Positions 45,583 through 57,359 of a stretch of DNA of 64,000 nt are shown here, in pieces; positions within the stretch are counted from its first letter, which is position 1; every line of letters begins with the position of its first letter. A model generated the notes under the pieces. It made no database searches. It was given only the letters and a program-made list of their open reading frames with translations, and had not been told where the DNA came from. The stretch covers positions 18,708,063 through 18,772,062 of the forward strand of contig NC_056049.1 in the NCBI RefSeq assembly GCF_004379255.2, written 5' to 3'. The DNA comes from Salvia splendens (lineage: Eukaryota > Streptophyta > Magnoliopsida > Lamiales > Lamiaceae). The translations under genes were made by a program, and so were the position numbers.

Positions 45583-46033
45583 GTCAACATTTGCGTGTTT
45601 ATTAGGGTCCTCAAATCTCCTTAGTATAAAACCAAACCTCTGTCTCTCTCATTTCCTTGTATTCTTCACATTCACTCCTTCACTTTCATTAAATAAATAT
45701 TTGCTTCCAACTTACAGTGTATTGACTGTCTAAGTTTAGGTGAAAAAAGGGTATATTGGAAGTGCTGTATTTTTTCTATACTACTCATAAAAACATTTGC
45801 AGCATTTAGATTGCCCAGACCAGATTTTAAATAAAGCCCATTACCAATTTCCGTTTTTTCAGATATAGGCTCAACTACAACTGGGCATAAAGCCCATTAC
45901 TAATTTCCCTTTGTGCTTTCATAAGGCTTTATTATTCGTAATTTACCTGTTTGGATGGATAAATAAACTGATATTTAGTGGTTGTGGACTCGAAATCTAG
46001 ATTATTAGAACAATATATATATAAATATATATA
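45583..46033. other. Intergenic gap ending in a TA microsatellite
   Basis: No gene. The last 25 bases are (TA)-rich and form the target of the next MITE. Confidence 0.4.
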
Positions 46034-46618
46034 TATAGGGATGTATTCATTTCCTTTTTTATCTTTTGTTCTTTGTTCTTCTTAATCTCAGCCTCACGAT
46101 TTTGTCATCCGACGGTTAGATTGGTGCCACGTGTCATTTAATAATGCAGATTTTCAGTTGGATAATGCACACCGACTTATAATGCACCATTATAGTGTAA
46201 TAATGCAGATTTTCAGTTGAATAATGCACACCGACTAATAATACACCATTATAGTGTAATAATGCAGATCATCTGGACCGTTGATGAATGAGATCTAACG
46301 GCCCATATTAAAAGATCTAACGACCTCCGTTTGGCATTTGTTCTACGTTTAAGAATGGTTCTACGTTTAAGAATGGTTCTATCTTGATCACAATCCTATA
46401 GGTATATAAAGCATGCATGGACTCTTCTTCGTTTCATTCATTCTTCCATCAACATGTGAGTTTTTTCACATGTTGAGTCCGGAATGTCGTGAAAATATAG
46501 TCTAATATGTATGATTTTTAATCTTGACCGTCATTTTTTCCTCATCCAATGAATAAAATATGTAGAGTTCTAGGTTCTACACTTAAGAATGGTTCTATCT
46601 TTAACGCAACCCCCTATA
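46034..46618. mobile_element. MITE inserted in a TA microsatellite, with a 59-bp tandem repeat
   Basis: The tips TATAGGGATG and, inverted, TATAGGGGGTTGCG are each embedded in TATATATA runs, as if the element split a TA microsatellite. Inside, a 59-bp unit starting TAATGCAGATTTTCAGTTG is repeated at 46142-46200 and 46201-46259 with a partial third. GTTTAAGAATGGTTCTA occurs twice near 46350-46380, and a variant near 46583. A second possible right tip (AATCCTATA, about 46402) suggests two related elements or a nested one. The superfamily is unresolved. Confidence 0.5.
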
Positions 46619-46691
46619 GCTATATATATATATATATAGTTGTGATCATATAATAACCCCCAAATCACGTAATAACCCTATAACTAAATAT

Positions 46692-46968
46692 GAACCACAC
46701 ATATTTTCTAATCTTGTGGTTGAGATTCAAACTTAGATTTACTTCATAAAAAAGACGCAGGGGGTAAATATGTCATTTCTCTCATTTAATTTCTGAATTT
46801 CGCTCCATTATTTCACTCTCTCTCAGTTCGAACCACACATATTTTCTAATCTTGTGGTTGAGATTCAAACTTAGATTTACTTCATAAAAAAGACGCGGGG
46901 GGTAAATTTGTCATTTCTCTCATTTAATTTCTGAATTTCGCTCCATTCTTTCACTCTCTCTCAGTTCG
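46692..46968. repeat. 138-bp tandem duplication in the MULE 5' region
   Basis: 46692-46829 and 46830-46968 are direct copies (GAACCACACATATTTTCTAA ... CACTCTCTCTCAGTTC) with about four differences. They sit immediately upstream of the transposase leader. Confidence 0.9.
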
Positions 46969-47374
46969 ATTCTCTCATTTTCTCAGCGATTTTGTTTCCA
47001 TATTCCTCTTCTCATCGATTTTGTTTCCAAATTTTCTTCCGATTTGGTTCATTATTCCATAATCTCTAGATTTTGTTTCCATATTTCTCGCATAATTGTG
47101 ATCGGGAAGAAGTTTTCAATTTTGCGTTCTTATTTTCATTGATTACCTATTCAATTGCTGTCAGAATTTGCTTCGATGGAGTCTGTAGCAAATAACGAAG
47201 GTAACAATCATTATCTATTATTTAGCTTATTGATTGTGTTCATATTTTAATTTATTGATTGTTTTGCTTCATGTATTGAATTTTATTTTAGATTAATATT
47301 AGCCGTCGATTGGTTTATGTTTCTGATGTACTGAACTTCTTATTTAATTATATTATGTATTGCCAATTATGTGT

Positions 47375-47563
47375 TAAGATGATACTTTTGACTTATAAAT
47401 GTTAGGTTTACTGAATAAAATGATAGTTCTGCCGGATAGAACGATACTCTGAGTTGATAAGATGATACTTTTGGCTTATAAATGTTATGTTTACTGCATA
47501 AAATGATAATTTTGTCGGATAGAATGATACTCTGAGTTGATAAAATGATACTTTTACTGATTT
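47375..47563. repeat. ATAAAATGATACT array in transposase intron 1, with 83-bp higher-order unit
   Basis: About nine degenerate units of 20-21 bp. Four-unit blocks repeat with an exact 83-bp period: 47375-47457, 47458-47540, then a partial third running into the splice acceptor. Confidence 0.9.
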
Positions 47564-48351
47564 GTAGGTATGTACATTCCTGTTTGTGATGATGATTTGA
47601 AGCCAATGATTGGTATGAAATTCAATACATTAGTAGAAGCATCTGATTTCTATGAATATTTAGCTCGTTAAGTTGGTTTTGACATTCGTAAACTGGGCAA
47701 CAAATCAGTTCATGGTATTATTAAGTGGCAGTATTTGGCTTGCAGCAGACAAGGCTCTAAGAATTTTATACTTGGTGATGCATCCCAATCAACTGAAGTG
47801 TCTGTTAAGAAGCGTAGGTGTGGGTCATTTAGGTGTGAATGTCTTGCTAATCTCAACTTGAGGTATTTTTCAGATGGCATGAGCAAAGGGTATGAGGTTT
47901 ATCAGCTTGTTGAGTATCATAATCACTTAATGGTTGCCGATGAGCATAGACATTTTATGACGGCCAATCGCAGTCTGGATCCTATCCATCGGAGGTTTAT
48001 GGAGGATTGTGGCAGGTGTAATATTGGTCTCACTCTCACATTCAAACTTTTGAAGGAAATAATGGGTGTACCTGAAAATGTTGGACGTGATATTATTGAT
48101 ATTAGAAATTATTATCGCGATATTATGTCCAATATTGATGGTTCAGATGCTCAAATGATTTTTTATTATATGCGTTCTCAAAAGGAATCATCTGATGCCT
48201 TCTATTATGAAATTGAGATAGGATCTCATGGAAAGTTAACTAAACTCTTCTGGGCTGATGCTATTTCAAGAAGAAATTATCATATGTTTGGAGATGTAAT
48301 TTCATTTGACTCAACATACAACACTAACAGGTATATTACTTTTGTTGCTAA

Positions 48352-48470
48352 AAGACATAAAATGATACTTTTTGCTGATTAAATTATATTTCAGTGGATA
48401 AAATGATACTCTTGGCTGATAAAATGATATTCATAGCTGATAAAATGATACTTTTCTGTATGTATGAAAA
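48352..48470. repeat. ATAAAATGATACT array in transposase intron 2
   Basis: Five units of about 20-21 bp (ATAAAATGATACTCTTGGCTG type) fill most of the 170-bp intron between the exons encoding the first and second catalytic Asp. Confidence 0.9.
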
Positions 48471-49996
48471 TATAATTCATTTTTATGTTATGTTCTGAAG
48501 GTATTGCATGATTTTTGCTCCATTCACTGGAAAAGATAACCATTCCAGAGCAGTTACATTTGGAGCTGGCTTGTTATCAAGTGAAGGTAGAGACTTATAT
48601 TCTTGGTTGTTTGGCTGTTTTGTTCGATATATGGGGGTAGCACCCAAATTGTTTATCACTGATCAAGATTGGGGGATCAAACTTGCTGTTCAACAAGTAC
48701 TTTTACAAACAAGGCACCGATGATGCATGTGGCATATTATGGTTAAGGTGTCAGATAAGTTGCCCAAATCCTTGCTTGGTAATGAAGATTTCAAAAAAGA
48801 GTTGAATGCATGTGTTTGGTCTGATTTGTTAGAGCCTGATGAGTTTGATATAATATGGAATGATATAATGGAACGGTATGGATTAGAAGACGTGCACTGG
48901 TTTGGATCGATGTTCGAAGATAGAGAATTCTGGGTTCCTGCTTATTTTCGAGATTTTCCCATGGGGTCGCTTCTTAGGACTACATCGATGTCTGAATCAA
49001 AGAATAGCTTTTTAAAAACTACACAAAGCCTCGTGCAAATCTTGTACAGTTCATCAATTTCTTTAACTGTGCTGTGGGAGATCAAAGGAATGCCAATTCA
49101 CGATTGAACTACTTGGATTACTCAACTATTCCTTATTTGTCAACCCAATTGCCTATTGAGAAGCATGCATCTACAATCTACACTGATTCTATTTTCAAAC
49201 ATGTACAACATGAAATAAGTATGGTGTGCAAGATTGTTTCTATAACTGTTGAGGATAACATCAAGATGCATAAGGTCAAGGACCAATATGGTAGAACATG
49301 GGATGTTAAGTATGATTGTAAGCAAGACACATTCGACTATAGTTGTAAGAAGTTTTCCAGAATTGGTTTGTTATGTTGTCATATATTTTGTTTGTTGAAG
49401 AATAAGTCTGCTAATCTCATTCCTGAGAAATATTTTGGTCAAATGTGGTTGAAGAGCTCTTTACTAAAGGCAGCCCATGGTCTACCATCTGAGGAGATAC
49501 AACCATTTGAACGTGTGCTCCATTTTTAACATTATTTGTAAAAACTCTATTTTTCAGTCAAAGAAATGATAGTATTTATTGTAATAATGTTATCTTTTAC
49601 CTTGCAGATTTGGATGAAAAGCAGGAAGTTAAGAAAAAGTTGTTCTCCAACTTTTATCAATTAGTCCAAAAGTCTGAGGAAACTATGGATCATCTGTCTT
49701 TGTTATGTGCTGGTCTTGATGATTTGTAAGAGCATATATTTGGAAATTGTGCAACACCTTCAGTCATTGAAAAGAAAAAGATGGTTGAGGAATTTTATGG
49801 AATGGCAGTACCTGATGTAATTGATGTACATCCTCCAGACGTTGTTAGAACCAAAGGATCAGCTAGTGACAGGGTATCAAAGAGGGAGAGTGCAATAAAG
49901 AAAGCAAATAAGCCTCTACGACGGTGTGGTAAATGTCATGAGATGGGTCGTCATGATTCAAGAAATTGTGGTAGAGTCAATGAGAAGGCAGTTTGA

Positions 49997-50520
49997 AGCC
50001 ATTTGATATAAAATAACACTTTCAGCTGATAAAATGATACTCGCAGCAGATAAAATGATAGGTATTTTTGGTGTATAAAATGACATTTTTGTTTAATAAA
50101 ATGATATATTGGGCTTATAAAATGACACTTTGGCTGATAACATGATACTCTTTTTGTTAACAAAATGTTACTTTCAGCGCATAAAATGATACTTTTGTTT
50201 ATAAAATGATACATTGGTCATAAACTGACACTCTATCCTGATAAAATGATAATCTTAGCGGATAAAATGACAATAACCTTATAAAATGATATATAACTGA
50301 AGAAATGGCATATGCGCTGATAAAATGATACTTTAACGTGACAAAATGATATATAAACTGATAAAATGATACTTTAACCTGAAAAAGTGATATATAAGCT
50401 GATAAAATGATACTCGCAGCAGATAAAATGATACTTCTGAACTATAAAATGACAAAATGATACTTGCAGCAGATAAAATTATACTTCTGACTGATAAAAT
50501 GATAATCTTGGGTGATTATA
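49997..50520. repeat. ATAAAATGATACT array between transposase and protease genes
   Basis: About 25 consecutive degenerate units averaging 21 bp, mostly ATAAAATGATA or ATAAAATGACA plus a variable 8-10 bp tail often ending in GCTG or CAG. It starts within bases of the transposase stop and ends about 60 bp before the protease stop, filling the convergent intergenic space. Looser relatives occur at 51008-51062. Confidence 0.92.
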
Positions 50521-50578
50521 TTCGAAACCACTATTACAAAACACTAGTATCAAGTCATACAAGTTACTATTACAACTA

Positions 50579-51407
50579 CTAGCTCTCTTTAGGGGGTTCA
50601 AATTCTCTAATCATCTTTTCAACATCGATTTCCCCTTTTTTGCTATCATTCTGAAACTTCTTCTGTATCATTGTAAATGTCTCAAAAGCCTTCTTGTTAG
50701 TATCTCCAATAAGCAATGCTTCAGTATATTTGGCACGGAGTTTTGTGAAAGTCTCTGTCCCCTTCTTCGTTAAACCCGAATTCCAATTACGAACAGCACC
50801 ACCCATGTAAGTCTCCAAATGACGCATCACATAAACTCCACAGTCAACTTTATTTGTATCGTTCTGCCATGGCATATTCATGTGTCTGATTTTTGACATT
50901 TTGACAATTTGACAATTCTCCCCATTGATGGATTAACTCCATTTCCAAGATAAATTCGGAAGAAATGTTGCTATTCAAATAACACAAAACATACATGAGG
51001 TTGATTAAAAATGATATTTATTACTGGTAAAAATGATATTATGTTTCGTACTAAATGATATTCAATGCATTTTAACTAATAAATATTGAATGCATTTAAC
51101 TAAACATGCCAGAATACTTGGTGCATCTCCATATTTCTTCTCAATCAACTCTTCACTAATCAGAGCATTGTCAATCACATCCATCATTTACATTTTGAGA
51201 TTGAAGCAGATGATATAAAAATGTTCGTACGCCCAGATCGGAAAGAATATCTAATTTTCAAAACATTATATACAAATGTCATTTTCAAAAATATAGGTAT
51301 GTTGTTATGTAATGTATATCTCATTATGACTTACCATGTCATAATTTTCCCATTTGAAATGTTCAATCTTTGACACAAATTCATTTAACTTTGAGCAGAA
51401 TCTTTCT
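50579..51407 (-). pseudogene. Ulp1/C48-type cysteine protease, 3' exons
   Basis: Ulp1 proteases cleave SUMO-like conjugates. The catalytic set is readable on the minus strand: His in AYEHFYIICFNLK (codon 51221-51223), Asp in MDVIDN (about 51170-51181), Gln in MPWQNDT (50864-50866) and Cys in VDCGVYVMRHLETYMG (50840-50842). A TAA lies between LKM and MDVID (about 51191), and introns probably fall near 50960-51085 and 51260-51335 (donor GTAAGT after 51336). The exon at 51336-51407 encodes SKLNEFVSKIEHFKWENYD and is cut by the chromovirus; its other part is at 63870-63918. The gene is convergent with the transposase. It is probably inactive now. Confidence 0.75.
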
Positions 51408-54400
51408 TGTAACATCCCAAAAATTTGTATGACCTTTATTTAATAAATGTCGGTTGGAAATTTCATTTATGAAATTTAAATTGTTGCTACGTGTTTGAGT
51501 TTGGTTATGTGGAATAAATCATCATGGGGGAATTGGAATGAAGTGCTAATTAGATTTTAATGTGGGGAGTCAATTTAAATAAAATCATGCATCTTGTTCT
51601 AGCCAAAAAATGGCTATTGTCGGCCCCTCCAATTATTGAGAATTTATTCTTTCTTGGATTTAATTAATTGTTTTGGGATATTCATCCAAATTAAATCCAA
51701 TTAAATCTTGCCACATTTTATTCCCTCGCCCCAATTAAATTAAGAGTTGAATTATTTCCTTGTGGCTAATTAAGCCAATTTTCGATGTCCCTATTTTTTA
51801 GAGGAGAATATATTTGTTTCTTATTTTGTGGAATCCCTTTTATTCAATGAAATACCAAATTAATACCTAAGTCAATTAATTGGGAATGTGAATATTTCCT
51901 TATGTCGCACGCCCCATTTTGGTTAATTTCCTTGTGCAAATTTATTTAGTTGTTGCCTATTTTATGGGAGTCTTTTCCTATAAAGAAATTACCAAATTTA
52001 AATCCTATTCTATTTAATTGAGGATTTAAATAATTTCCTTGTGCAATTCCTTATGGAATTTTCGTCCCTTCCTCATTATTTTCCTACTTGGAGATTTAAT
52101 TTATTTTGTTCCCTTGTTTATGGAATATTCACTTTTATTTCCTAAGTTGTGAATATATTCTCTCCAAGTAAATACCAAATAAATTCCTTGTTATGCTCTA
52201 CATGGAATTTTCGAATTCCTCCCCATCCTACATGCCTATTTTATTCTTTTAATTATGGGACTTTTATTTCATTTGGCCATTATTTTATCCCCCCATAATT
52301 AATTAAATAATTCTTTAAACTTTAACCTAATCCTATACAAACACCTAAACTAAACCCTAGCCCCCATCTCCCTCAAAATTTCGTGCCTCCCCCCTTCACT
52401 CTCCATCCTCTCCAAAAACTTCTTCCCTCATTGTTTCTTGCATCAATTGGAGTGGATTTTTCAAGAGTTTCGACGAATCGCCTCCATCCTTGTTCCTACC
52501 GTTCGTTTTCGTGATTCGAAAAGGTATAACTAAGTTTTTCTTCTCATCTCTTCATTGAAACATTATTCTTGAATCCTACATGCATATAGAGGGTGTAGGA
52601 TTAATAGATCGAAAAATTTATCGGTGGGAAAGTGTGATTGCATAAGAACTTTGATAATATTGTGTTTTTGATTGAAATCATGTGATGTTGGATTGGAATA
52701 GTTGGTGAATGATGTGAGTTCATGTGCAAATATGTGTGTGAGAAACTTTTAAGCATGATTACGTGTGTTCGAGCATGAAAAATCGATGTTTGTTTGATGG
52801 AAGATGAAAACCCTATTTTCGATCTATGAACCTGAAAATCTGTGGTGCACGACCAGTGACTTATGATCTGTGATTGACCCATAAAACAAACGAATTTTGC
52901 TATGAAATATTTACTTAGTAAACTTCAAGATGTTTTCTGTGTCTCGTGTGAATTTCAGCCCGTTTTTATCGAAAAATGAATTTTTAATAAATTTTTGAAG
53001 TTGACTGCGCAAATCTGCCAGAAACGTGAGTTCTCGCCATGAATGTTTCGTTTTCTGTTTGTATGACCAAATGACCTCCGATTGATGTGATTCTTGAGCT
53101 ATATGAAAATTTGAAGTGTCTTCTATATTGTGTTAAATTTTCAGCTTTTTTTGGCATCGTATGAATTTATGGTGAATTTTTCAAATGAACTACGCAATAC
53201 TGCCAGAAATTGTATGTTCCGACCAGAGAGTTCAATATGTGATATGACTGACTAAATGACGTGATTTCGATATGAAAATTTTCATGGATGAACTTGAATG
53301 TGTCCTCTGTATCGTGACCAAAATTTAGCATGTTTTGAGGTCGGGTGAATTTAAAGTGATTTTTACAAAACGGTCGCGCAATTCAGCCAGTTTTCTGCCT
53401 TGATTAAATGACACTTATTTTTCAAGTTTAAAAGTATTGTATGATGCATGTATGTCCAAGGAATGTGCTTAAATGTTGAAATCACTTGTGATAAGTTGAA
53501 ATGTGTTACGTGTGTTTACACCTTTGAGATGTATGTCGGGTTTGGGAAATTGAGGAAAACGATGAGAGAGAAACGATAGGACATGCATAGTGATATGTTG
53601 TTGTGTGAGACTGACTTGTGTTGTCGTTGACAAGGGTGTTGTGTATTCGTGAACTCGAGGATCGAGAGTTGCTAAGTTGGGTTGTGATTTTGCTAAGAGA
53701 ACGAGGTGGGCTTTCTTTTCAAACCTCTTTACTTTTCCGAAAAATATTATGTGGAGATATAAGGGTGGTTTAACTGTTATGTCATGCCATGATGTTTTTG
53801 TTATGAGATTGTGTGCCTGATGCCTAGTTCGTATGAGTTTACTCCGTTAGGCTATATGGCTGTGTTGTGAAACGAATTCGGGTCCGAGTAGGGCCGTCCC
53901 TATCGGGCTGTGTACACTGGTGGGATCGTGAGCCGTCCTTGCAAGTCGGCCGGTCTCGTGGGCGAATAGTGTGGCCACACTATTGTCGCACTGTGATTGT
54001 GATTGATGGATTGATGTGAAAAGTGGGGAGATAAATTGTCTGGCCAGACTTGAATATTTTTGTGTTTCTCGTGATTTTCTTAATACATAAAACTCGAGAT
54101 CACTGGTATGGATGACATAACTTATTAAAATGTTTTCGGCATGAGCCCATTGAGTACAACAAGTACTCAGCCCTGCATATTATTTTTCTTATGTGCAGGT
54201 TGAGCGGGATGTTGCGGTGGATGTTGAGCTGGCTTGAGAACGTAGGATACGTTGTGTCGTCATACATAGGCGTAGTCCTTGACTCTCCTTAAACTGTATT
54301 TTCCGCTGCTATAACTTGAACCATGTCTCAAGACTTTAATCTTTTCTTTATGCTTTGTGTTTGAACATGTATGGTGGTGATTAGTTTTTAAACAAGTGTT

Positions 54401-54681
54401 TACGTTGTCTTTTGAAAATGATATTCTTCGAGATTTAAGTTAAATGTTTGTTTTACTTTAGTTATTAATGGTTGTATTTCTTAAGTCTAATTTTTTTTCC
54501 GTTGTCCTTTTTGAATGTATTTTTCTTATGTCTTTTCAAAAAAAAAATATAACCTTAAAATTTTTAAACTAAGTTGTTTTCCTTTCTTTAAGTTAGTTAA
54601 GTTGATCTTCTAAATTGTAATCCATGCATGTCGGTCACGATCGCCGCGTTTGTGGTACCCCTTGTATGGGCGGTCGTGACA
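51408..54681 (+). repeat. Chromovirus 5' LTR
   Basis: 3274 bp, TGTAACATCCC to GGTCGTGACA. It contains a C/T-rich tract near 52370-52440 and no gene; a 93-codon antisense frame recurs in the 3' LTR and is not considered coding. Confidence 0.95.
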
Positions 54682-54684
54682 GAG

Positions 54685-54696
54685 TGGTATCAGAGC
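54685..54696 (+). promoter_or_regulatory. Chromovirus primer binding site (tRNA-iMet)
   Basis: TGGTATCAGAGC, three bases after the 5' LTR end. Confidence 0.93.
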
Positions 54697-57340
54697 TTTG
54701 TTCTTTCGCTCTGGTCCGAGAGTCTTCTTTCACTTTAAGTCTAAGTTAGTGAACCCGTATTGACTAGAAGTGTCACGAAGGCTCAACATCCAAAGCATCA
54801 CGCTTAACCAAGGAAAGTGAGGTATGTTTTAAAGTTGTTGATGAAATATGAGAACGAGGTATAAACTTTATGATATGATGAGGATGGTTTGGGCAAAAGA
54901 ATGCATGAGCATGTAATTACGTGATGATGTGATGTGATTCTCATGTTCAAATTCATGAATAAATGATGTGATGACGTAAAGAAGTTGAATGTGAGCATGA
55001 TTTGTGTGATGATCTAAACACGTGCTTTATGTGGAAATAATGTTGTGATAGTATGATTTTGTTGAGTATGAGCATGATTGTCAAGATGATCTAAACACGT
55101 GTCGTATGTAAGAATGTGATATTGTTCTGGTATACTTATGTGGAACATGAGCATGAGTGACATAATGTCGTAAATATGTGTTATGTGTGAAAGTTCTACG
55201 ATGTAAGCATGCGAACATAGGAAGATGGAGTGTTTTACATCAAAAATGACAATTGATGAGTTGTTTTGAGAATGTTGAAATTTATGAGAAAAGATGAGTA
55301 ACTAAAAATGTTGTTTCAACCATATATGCGAAGTGCATGAGTGTTTTGTCTGGAATACAAATGCGTTATGAGTTTTGAAAGATTTGCATGGTGTTAGACA
55401 TGTAGAAAAAAAAATGGGAAAATGATTTTGAGGTTGATTGTTTTGCGATATTAATGACTAGTTGTTCTAGTGGAGTATGGTTGAGGAAAAATATTTATGT
55501 TGTGGAAAGTTGTTAGAATTTTTTTTTAAATAAAAATATGTTTCTTTTGAGGAAATTAATTGATCAATGGAAATTGTGGTGTTTATGATTTGTTAAAAAA
55601 AAAACGAGTTTCGACAAAAAAATTTACTTCGTTTGGAAAATTGAGCTGTGGAAGTGTGATGTTATGTATGTTATGAGGTGCGAGGTATGATGTGTTATTC
55701 TATGGAATGTTTTATACGAATGATGAAAGTTGATGCGAAATTACGATTTAGTTTGAGTCAAAACTTTTACTTTAAAAGTGAGATGAGGAAAATTTTTAGG
55801 AAAGTGAGAAAGTGTAAAGAAATTTTGTTTCAAAAGTTTTGAACATAATGTGAAGTTCGAAAGTGTTTTGCTGTGGGAAGTGAAAATGTGGTGTGTTTAT
55901 CTTGGGGTATGAATGACGTAAATTGAAGTAGATGATGATCTATGAGATGATGAATTGTGTGGTGAACTTAGAGTAACTAAAATATAAGCCTAGTTGACCG
56001 TGCGAATCGTAGTTCTAAGTTGAAAACTTAACTATTGCTTCTCTGAGCAATGAAACATACGAGAATATGAAAGTTAAGGCAAATGCTTAAGTCAAGGTGC
56101 GAGACAAGAAGAACTGATGCTAAGAGATATTTTCATGCAACGACGAGCGATCATACTCGCAATTTAAATTAGTATAGTTTAATCTTGCGTAAGTGGAAGC
56201 ACGATGGAGATGATCTCCATACCCTGCTAAGGAGCACGAGGATGATAACCATGTCATACGAGGATAGTCATTATGACAGGAAAAGAATTTTATGAAGATA
56301 TGGATTTCAACTATCGTTATTATGGTAATGACACGAAGAATCTCAGTGTGGAATCCACAGTTCTTAGAGCGATGTTACCAGTTTCGGCTTGCGAAAGATG
56401 AACAAGGAGGTGCGACTTTAATAGGTGGAACAAACTATTCTAGTCAACAGTTCTTACTTGGATTATAAGAAGTTATCTTTCAGGACCTTTCAAATAGCCG
56501 TGAGCCATTGTCTATTTAACAGCTTGTTTCATTCACCCCTTGCAAGTGATGCATATTGTTTCTTTTCCTCCATTGAGTCATAACTCACTTTCACTTCTTG
56601 GAAAGTGGTGTTGCCTTCATAACTTTGGACACTTGGATTGATTGTAGTCTTCTTTGATCTATTATCTATACGGACCATACTTTGACTCTGTGAGCCTTTG
56701 CTATTGAGCTTCATTCCTAAGGCTGCTTGCAGTTACGTCCTTCAATATAATCACGTTTCACAGACATGTTTTCTATTGGGATATTCTTCTTCGAACTTTT
56801 GTTTAGCCTTTTATTTTGTCACCATGTCTGTGTCAAGTTCTTCCTTACCGAGTGAAATTCTTTTGGGTTCAGTTCATGTATCCTTTCCATAATAGAACCT
56901 TTCTTTCTACAAAATGAAGTTAAGGCCTACATTTTGTTCCTTGCCTTAACAAACTTAATCCACTTGATTTTTTTGTTTTCAATAACCCCTTTGACTTTGA
57001 TTGCCTTTCACAAACTTATGAACCTATTGATGTGATTCTGTCAGTCCATATTATGATTTTCCTTGAACCATGATCAGTACCGCTTTGTGACAACTGCCTA
57101 TATTTCTCAATCCTCATGCAACTGATCATTTCTTTTCTTCAACCCTTTAAGTCATTATCCATTGATGTGTGGACCTTCCAAATTTGGTCGAACAACTGAG
57201 TTATCTTTTGGTAGCCCTACTATGAGAATTGACATTTGTTTGATTTCATCTCATATTCATGACCTATCTTATGTTCTTTCAAGCTCCGTGGGGATGATCA
57301 TAACCAATTGTTATATTTCAAAATCGGTTCATATCCAAGT
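54697..57340 (+). other. Chromovirus region where gag is expected, no gag seen
   Basis: 2.6 kb with stops in all frames and no gag core or CCHC knuckle in either direction. The first half is A/G-rich with ATGTG/GATGATG words; the second half, from about 56480, is T/C-rich. This may be a decayed gag or a replacement sequence. Pol resumes near 57360. Confidence 0.6.
54993..55230 (+). repeat. Three ~78-bp degenerate tandem units
   Basis: Units start at 54993, 55070 and 55149 with GAGCATGA; the first two share GATGATCTAAACACGTG-type sequence (the second has AAGATGATCTAAACACGTG). The period is 77-79 bp. Confidence 0.7.
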
Positions 57341-57359
57341 TAAGACTGTTTGACTAAAG

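Larger units (their letters stand above)
47176..49996 (+). pseudogene. MULE transposase with FAR1 domain (FRS5-like), decayed
   Basis: Model: exon 1 47176-47200 (MESVANNE), intron to 47567, exon 2 47568-48330, intron 48331-48500, exon 3 48501 to about 49510, and a last exon from about 49608 to 49996. The FAR1 DNA-binding domain is FNTLVEASDFYEYLAR...VGFDIRK with RCGSFRCECLANL. The MULE DDE core has VISFDSTYNTN, LFITDQDWGIKLAV and a later MSESKNS. A SWIM-like zinc finger follows (YSCKKFSRIGLLCCH). The last exon has a knuckle CGKCHEMGRHDSRNC. Damage: TAA at 47669-47671, TGA at 48721-48723 in place of the usual Trp, a frameshift near 49010 and TAA near 49728. Splice sites fit GT-AG for the first two introns. 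Confidence 0.85.

Noticed and set aside
49997..50520. Coding interpretation of the ATAAAATGATACT array
   Set aside because: Units vary in length (18-25 bp) and every frame is broken by stops; no repeat protein is encoded.
52601..52882. A 93-codon minus-strand frame, repeated almost identically at 61789-62070
   Set aside because: It lies inside both chromovirus LTRs, so its conservation only reflects LTR identity; no family similarity.
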